Of a DNA stretch of 40,238 nucleotides, positions 17,133 to 25,361 are shown piece by piece. The translations under genes were made by a program, and so were the position numbers. The notes below the pieces were generated by a model. It saw only the letters and a list, made by a program, of their open reading frames with translations, searched no databases and was not told where the DNA came from. The DNA is from CAYYNQ01 sp964473105 (lineage in GTDB: Bacteria; Sumerlaeota; Sumerlaeia; MVZB01). Numbering within the stretch: the stretch's first letter is position 1; the number at the start of each line of letters is the position of its first letter. The DNA is taken from positions 1 to 40,238 of the forward strand of contig CAYYNQ010000026.1 in assembly GCA_964473105.1 (NCBI GenBank). The letters are read 5' to 3'.

Positions 17133-19391
17133 ATGACAAACATGAAATTCAAAAAGTTTATGACGCTGTCCCTGGCGTTATGTGTGTTGCCGGCCGTCTC
17201 TCCGAAGGCCAGGCCGGGTGAAATATCCCTCAGCCGGGCCGGCGTGGTTGTCGATGTCGATGAAGCCTCATATGTCCATTACACCATTGTGGAACTGCGT
17301 CGACAGATTGAGTTGCTGACCGGGTATGCCCCGATCCTGTTTTATGATCTGGAGGAGGCGCTGCAAACCGCCGAGGTCGAGGAACTCGGACTTACCATCC
17401 CTGTCAGGTCTCTCGTGGTTGTCGGGCGCGCAATGGCGGATCGTCTTGCATCATCCCGGAAGGAAATGAAACCGATCACGGACGATTATCCGGGGGAACA
17501 GGGGCTCGTTCTGAAATCGATGCGAACGGAAGACGGTCGAAATATTGTCCTCGCCGCGGGCAGCGATTCGCAGGGGACGAATTACGCCCTTATGGAATTA
17601 CGGCAGCTCCTCACGGAATCATCCTCAGGGTTTGCCGTGCCCGCTGCCCTGGATTTGCTGGACACGCCGACGGTGAAAGAGCGGGGCATGTTCATTCATC
17701 AGCACTGGCGGTTCAATTACCCCTATTGTCCGTGGAGTTGGTCGGTTGATGAGTGGAAGCGCGTGGTCGATACCCTGGCCTATATGCGTTACAACCTGCT
17801 GATGCCGTTCGCCCATACGGACATCATGGCACCGCGTGCAACCCCAAGTATCGCCGAGAAGGAATACCTGGACGGCCTGCGCGAGATTATTGATTATGCC
17901 CAGCGGCGTCGCGGGATGAAGGTCTGGCTGATGGAATCGGCGAATATCCTGCAGGATCAGCCGGAGGACGCGCGGCTGGCGCCCGAGCGCCGCGACCATT
18001 ACAGGGGGGAATGGAGCTGGCCCTCGAAGCCCGAAAGCCCGAGGGATCCCGGCATGAAGGACCCGACGACCCCCGTCGAGTATGCAGCATTGATGGCACA
18101 TCGGGAATCGGTGTTTCGGCATGTGCCGAATGCGGATGGTTATGGATGCATCACCTCTGACCCGGGGCGCAGGATGCCCTGGGCCACATCGGCTGAATTT
18201 GTGGATCTCTTTGTCGGCTATCGCGAACTTCTGGAGCGCCACCATGAGCGGCCCGATGAAGTCACCCAGTTCATTTGGCTGAACGAGGGATGGGGCACGG
18301 GAACGCAGGAGGAAAACTGGCGCGATGTCATGACTGACTGGGCGAAAAGGGTCGAGGGACCCCGGAATTTCCACATCTGGTTCTGGGATCGGCAGGCGCC
18401 GATCGCAAACGAAGCGGGTGAAATGTCGCGTACATCGCTGATGACCCATGCTCTCACCGGCGGCGGCAATGATATTGGTTTTACAAAGATCCATTTTGGT
18501 GAACAAGCCGGCATTTCAGGATCCGGCAACCTGACCTCTGCCGGGGGAATCAGGAAGGTCTTTGACGAGGTTGCCGAGTATCCCGAGTTGGTGGGGATCA
18601 CGGCAAACGCACTCACCTACCTGGTTGAGTTCCCGAATTTCTACTTCTTTGGCAATCATGCCGCCTGGAGCAATCGGGATAAAAATGCGGACGACCTGAC
18701 CATCCTTCGTGACGCGGCAAGGCATTTCTTTCCCGAAAATGCCGAAATCCTTGCCGAGGCCTGGTTTCAATTGTCACAATCGGGATCAAAGAGGGCCTTT
18801 GCCGCTGCCGGCCGGATTGAGGAATTGCTGGATAACAACAATACAGGAAGGTCCGGGACTGTCGGGGCTTTTGTTTTTCCGCAATCGACACAGGTTCTTG
18901 AGGACCTCGTCAAGATGGTTCGTATCCATGGGGCTGCGGAAAAAGTGCGCGAGGAAGTAGAACGGAATGGCGGCGTGAAGGCAGTCCGGGCAGCGGCTCT
19001 GGACTGCATGCGGAAAATGCTCGACTGGCAGAAAGCTGTCGGTTATTTCGGTGCCTATGGGCCGAATAAGGAGGTGAGCTGGGACTGGTTCCGGATCGGC
19101 CCGGACTCCCAGACCGTGATGGATGCCTGGGCGAAATTCATCCAGGATCGGGATGACCGGGAGCAGTTACACAGGGGAATCTTTAAGGAGTTGTGTAAGG
19201 ACGGTTATACCCACTGGATCGTTTACTCGCTGGTGGGCCAGCATTTGTGGGGTTTTAAGCCGGGGGGATGGGGCGGATTTCTGCATTCGAACAAATTTGA
19301 CGATAAAAAACACATCGACGCGATGCCCGACGGCCAACCCAAGCAGGATGCACTTCGGTGGTATGAGTGGTATAGTCGGGCTTTTGACTGA
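17133..19391 (+). CDS. Secreted glycoside-hydrolase-like protein, paralog B
   Basis: This 752-residue paralog of 10826-13069 shares long identical stretches with it (for example NYPYCPWSWS, DTLAYMRYN, REIIDYAQRRRGMKVWLME, RHVPNADGYGCI). It has a signal peptide, an N-terminal GH67/GH20-like alpha/beta domain, a barrel region and a helical tail. Unlike A, it has about 14 extra residues rich in Gly and Ser (EQAGISGSGNLTSA) before GIRKVF, in what is probably a loop near the barrel. Ribosome site GGAGG precedes ATG 17133. It is convergent with an SDR. The pair probably arose by duplication followed by divergence, possibly for related substrates. Catalytic residues are not identified. Confidence 0.72.
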   Translation: MTNMKFKKFMTLSLALCVLPAVSPKARPGEISLSRAGVVVDVDEASYVHYTIVELRRQIELLTGYAPILFYDLEEALQTAEVEELGLTIPVRSLVVVGRAMADRLASSRKEMKPITDDYPGEQGLVLKSMRTEDGRNIVLAAGSDSQGTNYALMELRQLLTESSSGFAVPAALDLLDTPTVKERGMFIHQHWRFNYPYCPWSWSVDEWKRVVDTLAYMRYNLLMPFAHTDIMAPRATPSIAEKEYLDGLREIIDYAQRRRGMKVWLMESANILQDQPEDARLAPERRDHYRGEWSWPSKPESPRDPGMKDPTTPVEYAALMAHRESVFRHVPNADGYGCITSDPGRRMPWATSAEFVDLFVGYRELLERHHERPDEVTQFIWLNEGWGTGTQEENWRDVMTDWAKRVEGPRNFHIWFWDRQAPIANEAGEMSRTSLMTHALTGGGNDIGFTKIHFGEQAGISGSGNLTSAGGIRKVFDEVAEYPELVGITANALTYLVEFPNFYFFGNHAAWSNRDKNADDLTILRDAARHFFPENAEILAEAWFQLSQSGSKRAFAAAGRIEELLDNNNTGRSGTVGAFVFPQSTQVLEDLVKMVRIHGAAEKVREEVERNGGVKAVRAAALDCMRKMLDWQKAVGYFGAYGPNKEVSWDWFRIGPDSQTVMDAWAKFIQDRDDREQLHRGIFKELCKDGYTHWIVYSLVGQHLWGFKPGGWGGFLHSNKFDDKKHIDAMPDGQPKQDALRWYEWYSRAFD

Positions 19392-19411
19392 ACCATGAAC
19401 ATGAATGTCGC

Positions 19412-20236
19412 TTAATCCATCAGAAGGCCGCCGTTGACATCCAGGATTTCTCCCGTGATGTAGCGCGCGTCATCACTGACTAGGAATGCGATGGCCCGGG
19501 CAACATCGACCGGTTCACCGGGTTTTTGGCCCAGCGGGATATTGCGACAGTATTCCTGGATACCCGGGATTTTCTCGAGAAGGTCGGTGTTGATAATGCC
19601 GGGGGCCACGGCGTTGACCGTGATATTCCACGGGGCCAGTGACAGAGCGACGGACTTTGTCAGGGAGATGATGGCCGCCTTGCTTGCAGGGTAATGCGGC
19701 CCGAGGACCAGCCCCCCTGTTTTGCCTGCCTGTGAGGTCATGTTGATGATCCTGCCGAATTTCCCGGCACGCATGTAGGATGCGGCGGCCTGGCATCCAA
19801 AAAGAGCGCCCTTGAGGTTGACGGCAAAGACAAGGTCCCACTCCGCCTCGGAGACCTCCTCAAATTGTGTCGCAGGGACCACCGCGGCATTGTTGACCAG
19901 GATGTCAACCGAGCCGAACTCCCTGTTCACCAGGTCCAGGACCTCCGTCCATTGACTTTTGTGGGTCACGTCCAGCCTGAATCCCCGGGCGCGGTGATCA
20001 ATCTCCGCGACCTGTTCGGTCGCTGCCTGAAGTTTCTCGAGGTTGATGTCGGTGAGAACGGGAACAACTCCGCGCCGGGCGAATTCCTTGGCGGTCTCCA
20101 GCCCCAGTCCCCCGGCCGCACCCGAAATGACGGCGACCTTTTTCGACGTGTCATCCGGCGTCATTCCGGTCGAGACAGGGCTGTTGGTGTTGGGTGAATT
20201 CATGGCCGCAGGGTCGGGTTGTAATGGATCGTGCAT
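19412..20236 (-). CDS. Short-chain dehydrogenase/reductase
   Basis: This is a classical SDR with SGAAGGLG at residues 38-45, NNAA at 115-118, Ser168 in NMTSQ, and Tyr182/Lys186 in YPASK. The ITGEILDVNGGLLMD end is typical. The first 30 residues (rich in Pro, Asn, Ser) are outside the usual fold; alternative ATGs at 20203 and 20164 exist, but none has a good ribosome site, so I keep 20236. NAD(P)-dependent oxidation of a hydroxyl in a sugar or similar compound is likely. Substrate unknown. Confidence 0.85.
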   Translation of the reverse strand: MHDPLQPDPAAMNSPNTNSPVSTGMTPDDTSKKVAVISGAAGGLGLETAKEFARRGVVPVLTDINLEKLQAATEQVAEIDHRARGFRLDVTHKSQWTEVLDLVNREFGSVDILVNNAAVVPATQFEEVSEAEWDLVFAVNLKGALFGCQAAASYMRAGKFGRIINMTSQAGKTGGLVLGPHYPASKAAIISLTKSVALSLAPWNITVNAVAPGIINTDLLEKIPGIQEYCRNIPLGQKPGEPVDVARAIAFLVSDDARYITGEILDVNGGLLMD

Positions 20237-20616
20237 GATTCTGGCAAGCCTTTTGTATTCATCTCAAGGGCCGGGGCTAGATTTCAGGGCCCCAAAATGT
20301 CAGATCATCCCACAATAATTTCAGTCGTGGACGGCCTTATTTCCCAGGAAAATTTCCGTTTAATATTCATATAAAAAGGGTTAACCGTATTGATGCCCAT
20401 TTCTCGTCCTGATCAAATCATGAATGCTGTATTATCACAAATCATGCATTTTGGGCTTGCCTTGTATCTTGACAAGAAACGTTCCCAAAGTATAATGGCT
20501 GCAGTATCTCGGGTTACATAATATGAGATGAGACGGTCTGGATTTTCGAATCCCGACGGCCGAGGTTGTTTTTGTGTAATGATAATTCGGGGTCGTCGGG
20601 GTGAAACGAGGAAAAC
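20237..20616. other. Intergenic region upstream of prepilin locus
   Basis: About 380 bases without a gene. It holds the promoter region for the plus-strand prepilin gene, including the consensus promoter at 20469-20496, and is the upstream side of the minus-strand SDR. It is more A+T-rich than the surrounding genes, as expected for a control region. Confidence 0.6.
20469..20496 (+). promoter_or_regulatory. Consensus sigma-70-type promoter for the prepilin locus
   Basis: A perfect -35 hexamer TTGACA (20469-20474) is followed by 16 bases and a perfect -10 hexamer TATAAT (20491-20496). Transcription would start near 20503, giving a leader of about 110 bases before the prepilin gene. The spacing is one below the ideal 17. 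It is the strongest promoter signal I found in the window. Confidence 0.75.
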
Positions 20617-21249
20617 TTGCAAATGGTCTTGAGAGCATTCACGTTAATCGAGCTACTGATTGTTGTGGCCATCATTTCTGTTCTGGCGGCCATCGCGGTC
20701 CCTAATTTTCTCGAGGCCCAGACAAGGGCGAAGATCTCCAAGACGAAAGCTGACATGAAGTCCATTGTGGTCGCCGTGACGGCCTACGAAGTTGACCATC
20801 ATGATGTGATGAGTTACTGGACCGAGCCAAACCAGTCAAGACCCCAGATGAGTTTTTTCCTGAAGACGGATTTTTCCCCGCCCAGCATCGGGGTATTCCT
20901 GACCACGCCGGTTCCATACATGACGGACATCCCGTGGGATGACTTCAACACGCAGGCATGGACGACGCCGCTCGGCAAACATTCCAGCGTCATGATGCAC
21001 TCGAAGTCCTACACCCTCGAGGCTTTCCTGCTGCCGGCCGCATGGCGCTGGCACTGGGCCCTGGAGAGTGCCGGGCCCAACGGGATGTGGTGGCAGGATG
21101 TTGACGGCGAAAGCAGCCAGATCATCGATTACCTTTTCTACGACCCGACGAACGGCACCATCAGCGCAGGCGACATCTGGTATCACAATGTATGGGGTTT
21201 CGGCACGGGCTGGGGGGCTCCCGAGATGCATGACGTGCCCGACCTGTAA
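20617..21249 (+). CDS. Type II/IV prepilin-like protein, copy 1
   Basis: A prepilin N-terminus RAFTLIELLIVVAIISVLAAI follows the start almost directly: a short leader, the cleavage position before Phe with Ala instead of the usual Gly, and Glu at +5. The hydrophobic helix is followed by AVPNFLEAQTRAKISKTKADM, typical of the pseudopilin-like proteins multiplied in PVC-type and related phyla. The C-terminal domain is Trp-rich and ends with a YDPTNGTISAGDIW block, also seen in that family. No secretion ATPase, platform protein or prepilin peptidase lies nearby, so it must use machinery encoded elsewhere. Start TTG 20617 aligns with GTG in copy 2; ATG 20623 is equally possible after GAGGAAA. Confidence 0.85.
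   Translation: MQMVLRAFTLIELLIVVAIISVLAAIAVPNFLEAQTRAKISKTKADMKSIVVAVTAYEVDHHDVMSYWTEPNQSRPQMSFFLKTDFSPPSIGVFLTTPVPYMTDIPWDDFNTQAWTTPLGKHSSVMMHSKSYTLEAFLLPAAWRWHWALESAGPNGMWWQDVDGESSQIIDYLFYDPTNGTISAGDIWYHNVWGFGTGWGAPEMHDVPDL
20889..21249 (+). repeat. Near-identical 361-base repeat, copy in prepilin 1 (partner 24915-25275)
   Basis: The 3' half of the first prepilin gene aligns without gaps to 24915-25275. I see about eight base differences, clustered toward silent sites and the last codons. This points to a recent duplication or gene conversion between the two prepilin genes. Confidence 0.85.
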
Positions 21250-21542
21250 GCGAGTGACTTGAATGCCGCATTCTCATAGGAGAGGGTGATCGATTAGTTG
21301 TTGAGTCAGGTTTTGAAGATAACTAAGGAAGGGAGGGACCCATAAAAACCGATTGAAAACTGAATTAAGCGTTTTGACAGGCTTCCAAGCACCATTTTTC
21401 ACCGGTTCGGGATGGCTGTCAGTTATGCGCACGAAGGCGGACATGATGGATCGTTCTGGAAATCATGCACGCGACTTTCCTCCCCAAATCCAAAGCATGG
21501 GGGGAGAGGAACTGAGTTACCTTGATTGGGAGGTATATGATT

Positions 21543-22415
21543 ATGGTTAGCTTGAAGAAGGCAGTGTCGTCTCTGACTGCACTGATGTTTTTACTGGTGG
21601 TTGGTTCCACGGCAAACGCCGCTATCTTCTCGGAGGATTTCGAGACCATTCCGTTGGATACGACGAACTGGAAGGCGGATAATGGTGGTAATGGCGAGGC
21701 GCTCTCGACTGATGCAGCTCCCGCCAATGAATTTGCGCGTTTTGTCGGAGCCGTTTCCACCGAAGGTAGCGGTGCCCTTTTGCTGGGCGATGGTGATGGT
21801 AATGGTTCAAACTATTTGTTTGCCGAGTACAAGACCCCGGTCGCCCGCGGCAATAACGTGCATGCCCAGTTGGAATCATGGGTTGGCCAGGATACTCCGT
21901 ATAACACCACAGCCACGACCCGTCCCTATGGCCCATGGCATTCGGATTCGAACGGTATTGCTGGCGATGGCCCCGTAGGCCTTCCCCAGAGCATGAACAT
22001 TGCCGGTATTGGCGATGGTGGACCCACCAACTGCAAATTCATCACCACGAATGCATGGCAGAATGGTCCGAGCGTTGAGCAAGCGTTTGTGGATGCGTGG
22101 ATGGGCGCTGATAGTCGGGCCAATTCCATCTGGATCAAGATGTGGCTGGGTGATACCGATGGCGGATACGGAGAGTGGTCTGTTGATAATGGATCCACAT
22201 GGACCCCATTTAGGGATACCTCCGGAGCTACGATCGACCTCAGGGACTCCGGTGCGAATGCTACGGACCCTGCCTTTCTGGCCTTGGGTGGCCCGCAGAG
22301 CAGCTCTAGCACTCGCTATTACGATAACGTATCGATAGGGGATGACAGCAGTGCCGTTCCCGATCCTTCCTCATTGGCGGTGCCGGTCGAGATATCCGGT
22401 TTTGATATCGACTGA
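21543..22415 (+). CDS. Secreted single-domain protein of the locus-specific beta-rich family
   Basis: This 290-residue protein has a signal peptide (AVSSLTALMFLLVVGSTANA) and one copy of the domain repeated in the two larger neighbours: LLLGDGDGNGSNYLF, RPYGPWHSDSNG, WQNGPS, WLGDTDGGYGEW and RYYDNVSIGDD. Most Cys residues of the other copies are absent here. A run of short beta-like stretches, with a GDGDGNGSNY loop resembling a calcium loop, suggests a jelly-roll fold. The tail VPDPSSLAV resembles the start of a PEP-CTERM sorting motif but no membrane segment or basic end follows. ATG 21543 is preceded by GGGAGG (21528-21533) at nine bases. The family is not recognised; function unknown. Confidence 0.75.
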   Translation: MVSLKKAVSSLTALMFLLVVGSTANAAIFSEDFETIPLDTTNWKADNGGNGEALSTDAAPANEFARFVGAVSTEGSGALLLGDGDGNGSNYLFAEYKTPVARGNNVHAQLESWVGQDTPYNTTATTRPYGPWHSDSNGIAGDGPVGLPQSMNIAGIGDGGPTNCKFITTNAWQNGPSVEQAFVDAWMGADSRANSIWIKMWLGDTDGGYGEWSVDNGSTWTPFRDTSGATIDLRDSGANATDPAFLALGGPQSSSSTRYYDNVSIGDDSSAVPDPSSLAVPVEISGFDID

Positions 22416-22489
22416 CCGACGCGTAGCTTAAAGATTACGTCGGCCGTGTCGAACCTGATGTGCCCCGGCGTAATTCTTGTGATTAAAGC

Positions 22490-22526
22490 CTCTCCCGGCC
22501 CTTTGCGGGGCCGGGAGAGTACTTTT
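22490..22526 (+). terminator. Intrinsic terminator
   Basis: A perfect 12-base stem CTCTCCCGGCCC (22490-22501) and GGGCCGGGAGAG (22508-22519) with loop TTTGCG is followed by TACTTTT. It stands 75 bases after the single-domain gene, so the prepilin and this gene may form one transcription unit and the next gene another. Confidence 0.85.
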
Positions 22527-22622
22527 ATAGAGGAAGGGGAGGACTGAGAGAGACCCGGAACAGGTGTTTATTATATAAGAGATACAGACGAATTCAAGTT
22601 GAGGCAAAGGGTTAAGGGTGAC

Positions 22623-24536
22623 ATGAAGCAATACAGGTTATTTCGATGGGCATTGTGCTGTTTTTATTTGTGGGTTTCTCCCCATGCTGTCAATGCAGAG
22701 GTTCAAAGTCTTCCTTTCTGTGAGGACTTCAATGCAGGCGGTCCCCTGAACAGCGTCATCTGGGCCCGGGGCGGGGACGTGTCAGCCAACAGTACTCCCA
22801 TTCAGGACCTCAATGACCTGAGCATGCCACCCAACGAATGGGGAAGATTCGTCAACGTCGTCACACTCGATGGTGACACCGATCCCGTACTCCTGATTGG
22901 AGACGGGGACAGCAACGGCTCGGACTACCTATACGCGGAGGCCAGGCTTGCGTTCGCCCGCGGGAACAACTTGGTTTGCCAATTCCAGACGTGGGGTGAC
23001 CCCTCCAATCCGGGCACCGTGGGTGGCGACCCGGTACCATGGACCTGGGGAGCTGAGAGCGATCCGCTCCCGGGTAATTCTCCGTATGGTCCATGGCATT
23101 GCGATCCTGATGGCGCGGATGTCAACGGGCCTGTGGACCTTGCTCAGTCTAAAATTCTGGGGGGGCTGGGAGATGGCAGCGCCGCGACCCAATTCAAATT
23201 TATCGACAACTGCACGTGGCAATCGGGACCCAATGTTGAAATAGCATTGAAGAATGCCTTCCATGCCGCCACGACACGTGCGAACGCGTTGTGGATCAGG
23301 GTCTGGCTGGGCGATACGGATGGGGCCTACGGTGAGTGGTCTGACGATAACGGAGCCACTTGGACCCCGTTTAAGTCCGAAGCCGGCACGGTCATTGACA
23401 CCCGGGATACGGGCACGGATGCCACGGACCCGGCCTGGCTGGCCTTTGGCGCCAGTTGCTGTGGGGGATACCGGATCTATGACAATATTTTTGTCGGGGA
23501 CGACAGTAGCCCACCTCCGAGCCCGCAGGATGTCCTGACGGCATCGGTTTGTGCGGCCGGCCCGACGCCGACCCCGACCCCGGAGCCGACGGCTACCCCG
23601 ACCCCGGAGCCGACCCCGACTCCGGAGCCGACCCCGGAATTCCCGGTTGAAACCCTTCCCTTCTGTGCGGACTTCAATGCGGGCGGACCCGTTGATACAA
23701 ACCGGTGGGTTCGGCTCGGTTCCGGCCCCCTGTATCCCAATAGTGCTCCCATCCAGGACCTCAACAACCTCAACATGCCCGACGAATTCGGAAGATTCGT
23801 CAATGTCGTCACGCTCGATGATGATCCTGGTGATTCGGCATTGCTGATTGGAGAGGGAGATGGCAACGGCTCCGATTACCTGGCGCTGGAGGCAAGGCTC
23901 CCGTTTGCGCGTGGAAATAACCTGGTCTGTCAATTCCAGTCCTGGAGCGACCCGACGAATCCGCAGTCTGTGGGCGGTGTGCAAATTCCTTTCTCCGGTG
24001 TGGGAACAAGTCCGTATGGTCCATGGCATTGCGATCCTGATGGTGCGGATGTCATTGGCCCTCCTGACCTTGCCCAGTCCCATATCCTGGGAGGAGTGGG
24101 CGATGGCAGTGTGCAGACCTACTACAGGTTTATCAACAGCTGCACATGGCAGAATGGCCCCAAAATCCAGATTGAGTTCAAGGATGCCTACCACGCTGCC
24201 ATAACCCGTGCCTCCTCGATCTGGATCAGGGTCTGGCTGGGCGATACGGATGGGGCCTATGGTGAGTGGTCCGCCGACTGGGGAGTGACTTGGGTCCCGT
24301 TCAAGAGCACCTCCGGCGCAACCATTGACACCCGGGACACGGGTACACTCGACACGGACCCGGCCTTTCTGGCGCTCGGTGCCGCATGCTGTTTTGCCTA
24401 CCGGTTGTATGACAACATCTATGTCGGGAATGACAATTTCCCGCCTCCCGACCCGATGATTTACATGACGGGTTCGGATTGCGGTGATACCGGTCCCCCT
24501 CCCAACCGGGTTCGTCGCAGTGAGTTGTATGAATGA
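22623..24536 (+). CDS. Secreted two-domain protein with PT/EP linker, copy 1
   Basis: This 637-residue protein has a signal peptide of about 25 residues and then two copies of the locus-specific domain (about 28-310 and 341-606), joined by a Pro-Thr-Glu linker at 314-339. Each domain carries FCEDFN or FCADFN, PIQDLN, RFVNVVTLD, LLIGDGDSNGSDY-like loop, FARGNNLVCQF, PYGPWHCDPDG and WLGDTDGAYGEW, with four Cys at matching places. The tail (607-637) includes SDCGDTGPPPNRVRR, shared with the 27739 protein. ATG 22623 is just after AAGGG. It is presumably displayed or released outside the cell. I recognise no known family; carbohydrate binding is only a guess from the fold pattern. Confidence 0.8.
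   Translation: MKQYRLFRWALCCFYLWVSPHAVNAEVQSLPFCEDFNAGGPLNSVIWARGGDVSANSTPIQDLNDLSMPPNEWGRFVNVVTLDGDTDPVLLIGDGDSNGSDYLYAEARLAFARGNNLVCQFQTWGDPSNPGTVGGDPVPWTWGAESDPLPGNSPYGPWHCDPDGADVNGPVDLAQSKILGGLGDGSAATQFKFIDNCTWQSGPNVEIALKNAFHAATTRANALWIRVWLGDTDGAYGEWSDDNGATWTPFKSEAGTVIDTRDTGTDATDPAWLAFGASCCGGYRIYDNIFVGDDSSPPPSPQDVLTASVCAAGPTPTPTPEPTATPTPEPTPTPEPTPEFPVETLPFCADFNAGGPVDTNRWVRLGSGPLYPNSAPIQDLNNLNMPDEFGRFVNVVTLDDDPGDSALLIGEGDGNGSDYLALEARLPFARGNNLVCQFQSWSDPTNPQSVGGVQIPFSGVGTSPYGPWHCDPDGADVIGPPDLAQSHILGGVGDGSVQTYYRFINSCTWQNGPKIQIEFKDAYHAAITRASSIWIRVWLGDTDGAYGEWSADWGVTWVPFKSTSGATIDTRDTGTLDTDPAFLALGAACCFAYRLYDNIYVGNDNFPPPDPMIYMTGSDCGDTGPPPNRVRRSELYE
23562..23639 (+). repeat. PTPEPT-coding tandem repeat, linker of copy 1
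   Basis: Codons for Pro, Thr and Glu repeat in units related to CCGACCCCGGAG. They encode a flexible linker between the two domains. This is a simple-sequence repeat inside a gene and can change length by slippage. Confidence 0.8.
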
Positions 24537-24621
24537 TGGGGGGACATGCCGGATATGAATTTATTCCGGCGGTTATTATCCAGCCCCGGTTTGGATGATG
24601 AGGGGTCCAAGAGGTTAGATT

Positions 24622-25275
24622 GTGCGAGTTGTTTTAAAGGCATTCACGTTAATCGAGCTTCTGATTGTTGTGGCCATCATTTCCGTCCTAGCGGCCATCG
24701 CGGTCCCCAATTTTCTCGATGCCCAGACAAGGGCGAAGGTCTCCAAGACAAAAGCTGACATGAAGTCCATTGTGGTCGCCGTGACGGCTTACGAAGTTGA
24801 CCATGGGGATGTGATAAGTTACTGGACAGAGCCGAACCAGCGAAGGCCCCAGATGAGTTTCTTTCTGAAGACGGACTGGGATTCCGGGGGGACCGGATGG
24901 GAAAGCCCCAGCGTCGGGGTATTCCTGACCACGCCGATTCCATACATGACGGACATCCCGTGGGATGACTTCAACACGCAGGCATGGACGACGCCGCTCG
25001 GCAAACATTCCAGCGTCATGATGCACTCGAAGTCCTACACCCTCGAGGCTTTCCTGCTGCCGCCCGCATGGCGCTGGCACTGGGCCCTGGAGAGTGCCGG
25101 GCCCAACGGGATGTGGTGGCAGGATGTTGACGGTGAAAGCAGCCAGATCATCGATTACCTTTTCTACGACCCGACGAACGGCACCATCAGCGCAGGCGAC
25201 ATCTGGTACCACAATGTATGGGGTTTCGGCACGGGCTGGGGGGCTCCTGAGATGCATGCTGTGCCCGACATGTGA
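24622..25275 (+). CDS. Type II/IV prepilin-like protein, copy 2
   Basis: This 217-residue paralog of 20617-21249 has leader MRVVLKA, then FTLIELLIVVAIISVL, AVPNFLDAQTRAKVSKTKADM and the Trp-rich C-terminal domain. The last 361 bases match copy 1 without gaps and with few differences. Seven extra residues (WDSGGTGWE region) lie just before the shared part. The start is GTG at 24622, aligned with TTG in copy 1, with AAGAGG eight bases or so upstream. It is a pseudopilin-like protein using machinery encoded elsewhere. It lies between a two-domain protein and an FG-GAP protein on the same strand. Confidence 0.85.
   Translation: MRVVLKAFTLIELLIVVAIISVLAAIAVPNFLDAQTRAKVSKTKADMKSIVVAVTAYEVDHGDVISYWTEPNQRRPQMSFFLKTDWDSGGTGWESPSVGVFLTTPIPYMTDIPWDDFNTQAWTTPLGKHSSVMMHSKSYTLEAFLLPPAWRWHWALESAGPNGMWWQDVDGESSQIIDYLFYDPTNGTISAGDIWYHNVWGFGTGWGAPEMHAVPDM
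24915..25275 (+). repeat. Near-identical 361-base repeat, copy in prepilin 2 (partner 20889-21249)
   Basis: Same block as 20889-21249. The stop codons differ (TAA in copy 1, TGA here), and the last residues are DVPDL against AVPDM. Confidence 0.85.
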
Positions 25276-25361
25276 GTGGTCGTTCGACCACGAATCTCTC
25301 CAGAGGAAAATAGGTTGATTCGGGGGCAGTCAGGCGACCACAAAGTGACAGGCTTTCATCA

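Noticed and set aside
17625..18506. 293-residue open frame on the minus strand
   Set aside because: It is antisense to glycosidase-like paralog B and has no recognisable motif.
22929..24194. 421-residue open frame on the minus strand
   Set aside because: It lies fully inside the two-domain gene, lacks family motifs and a signal, and its repeats are the antisense of the PT linker. It is a by-product of G+C-rich codons.
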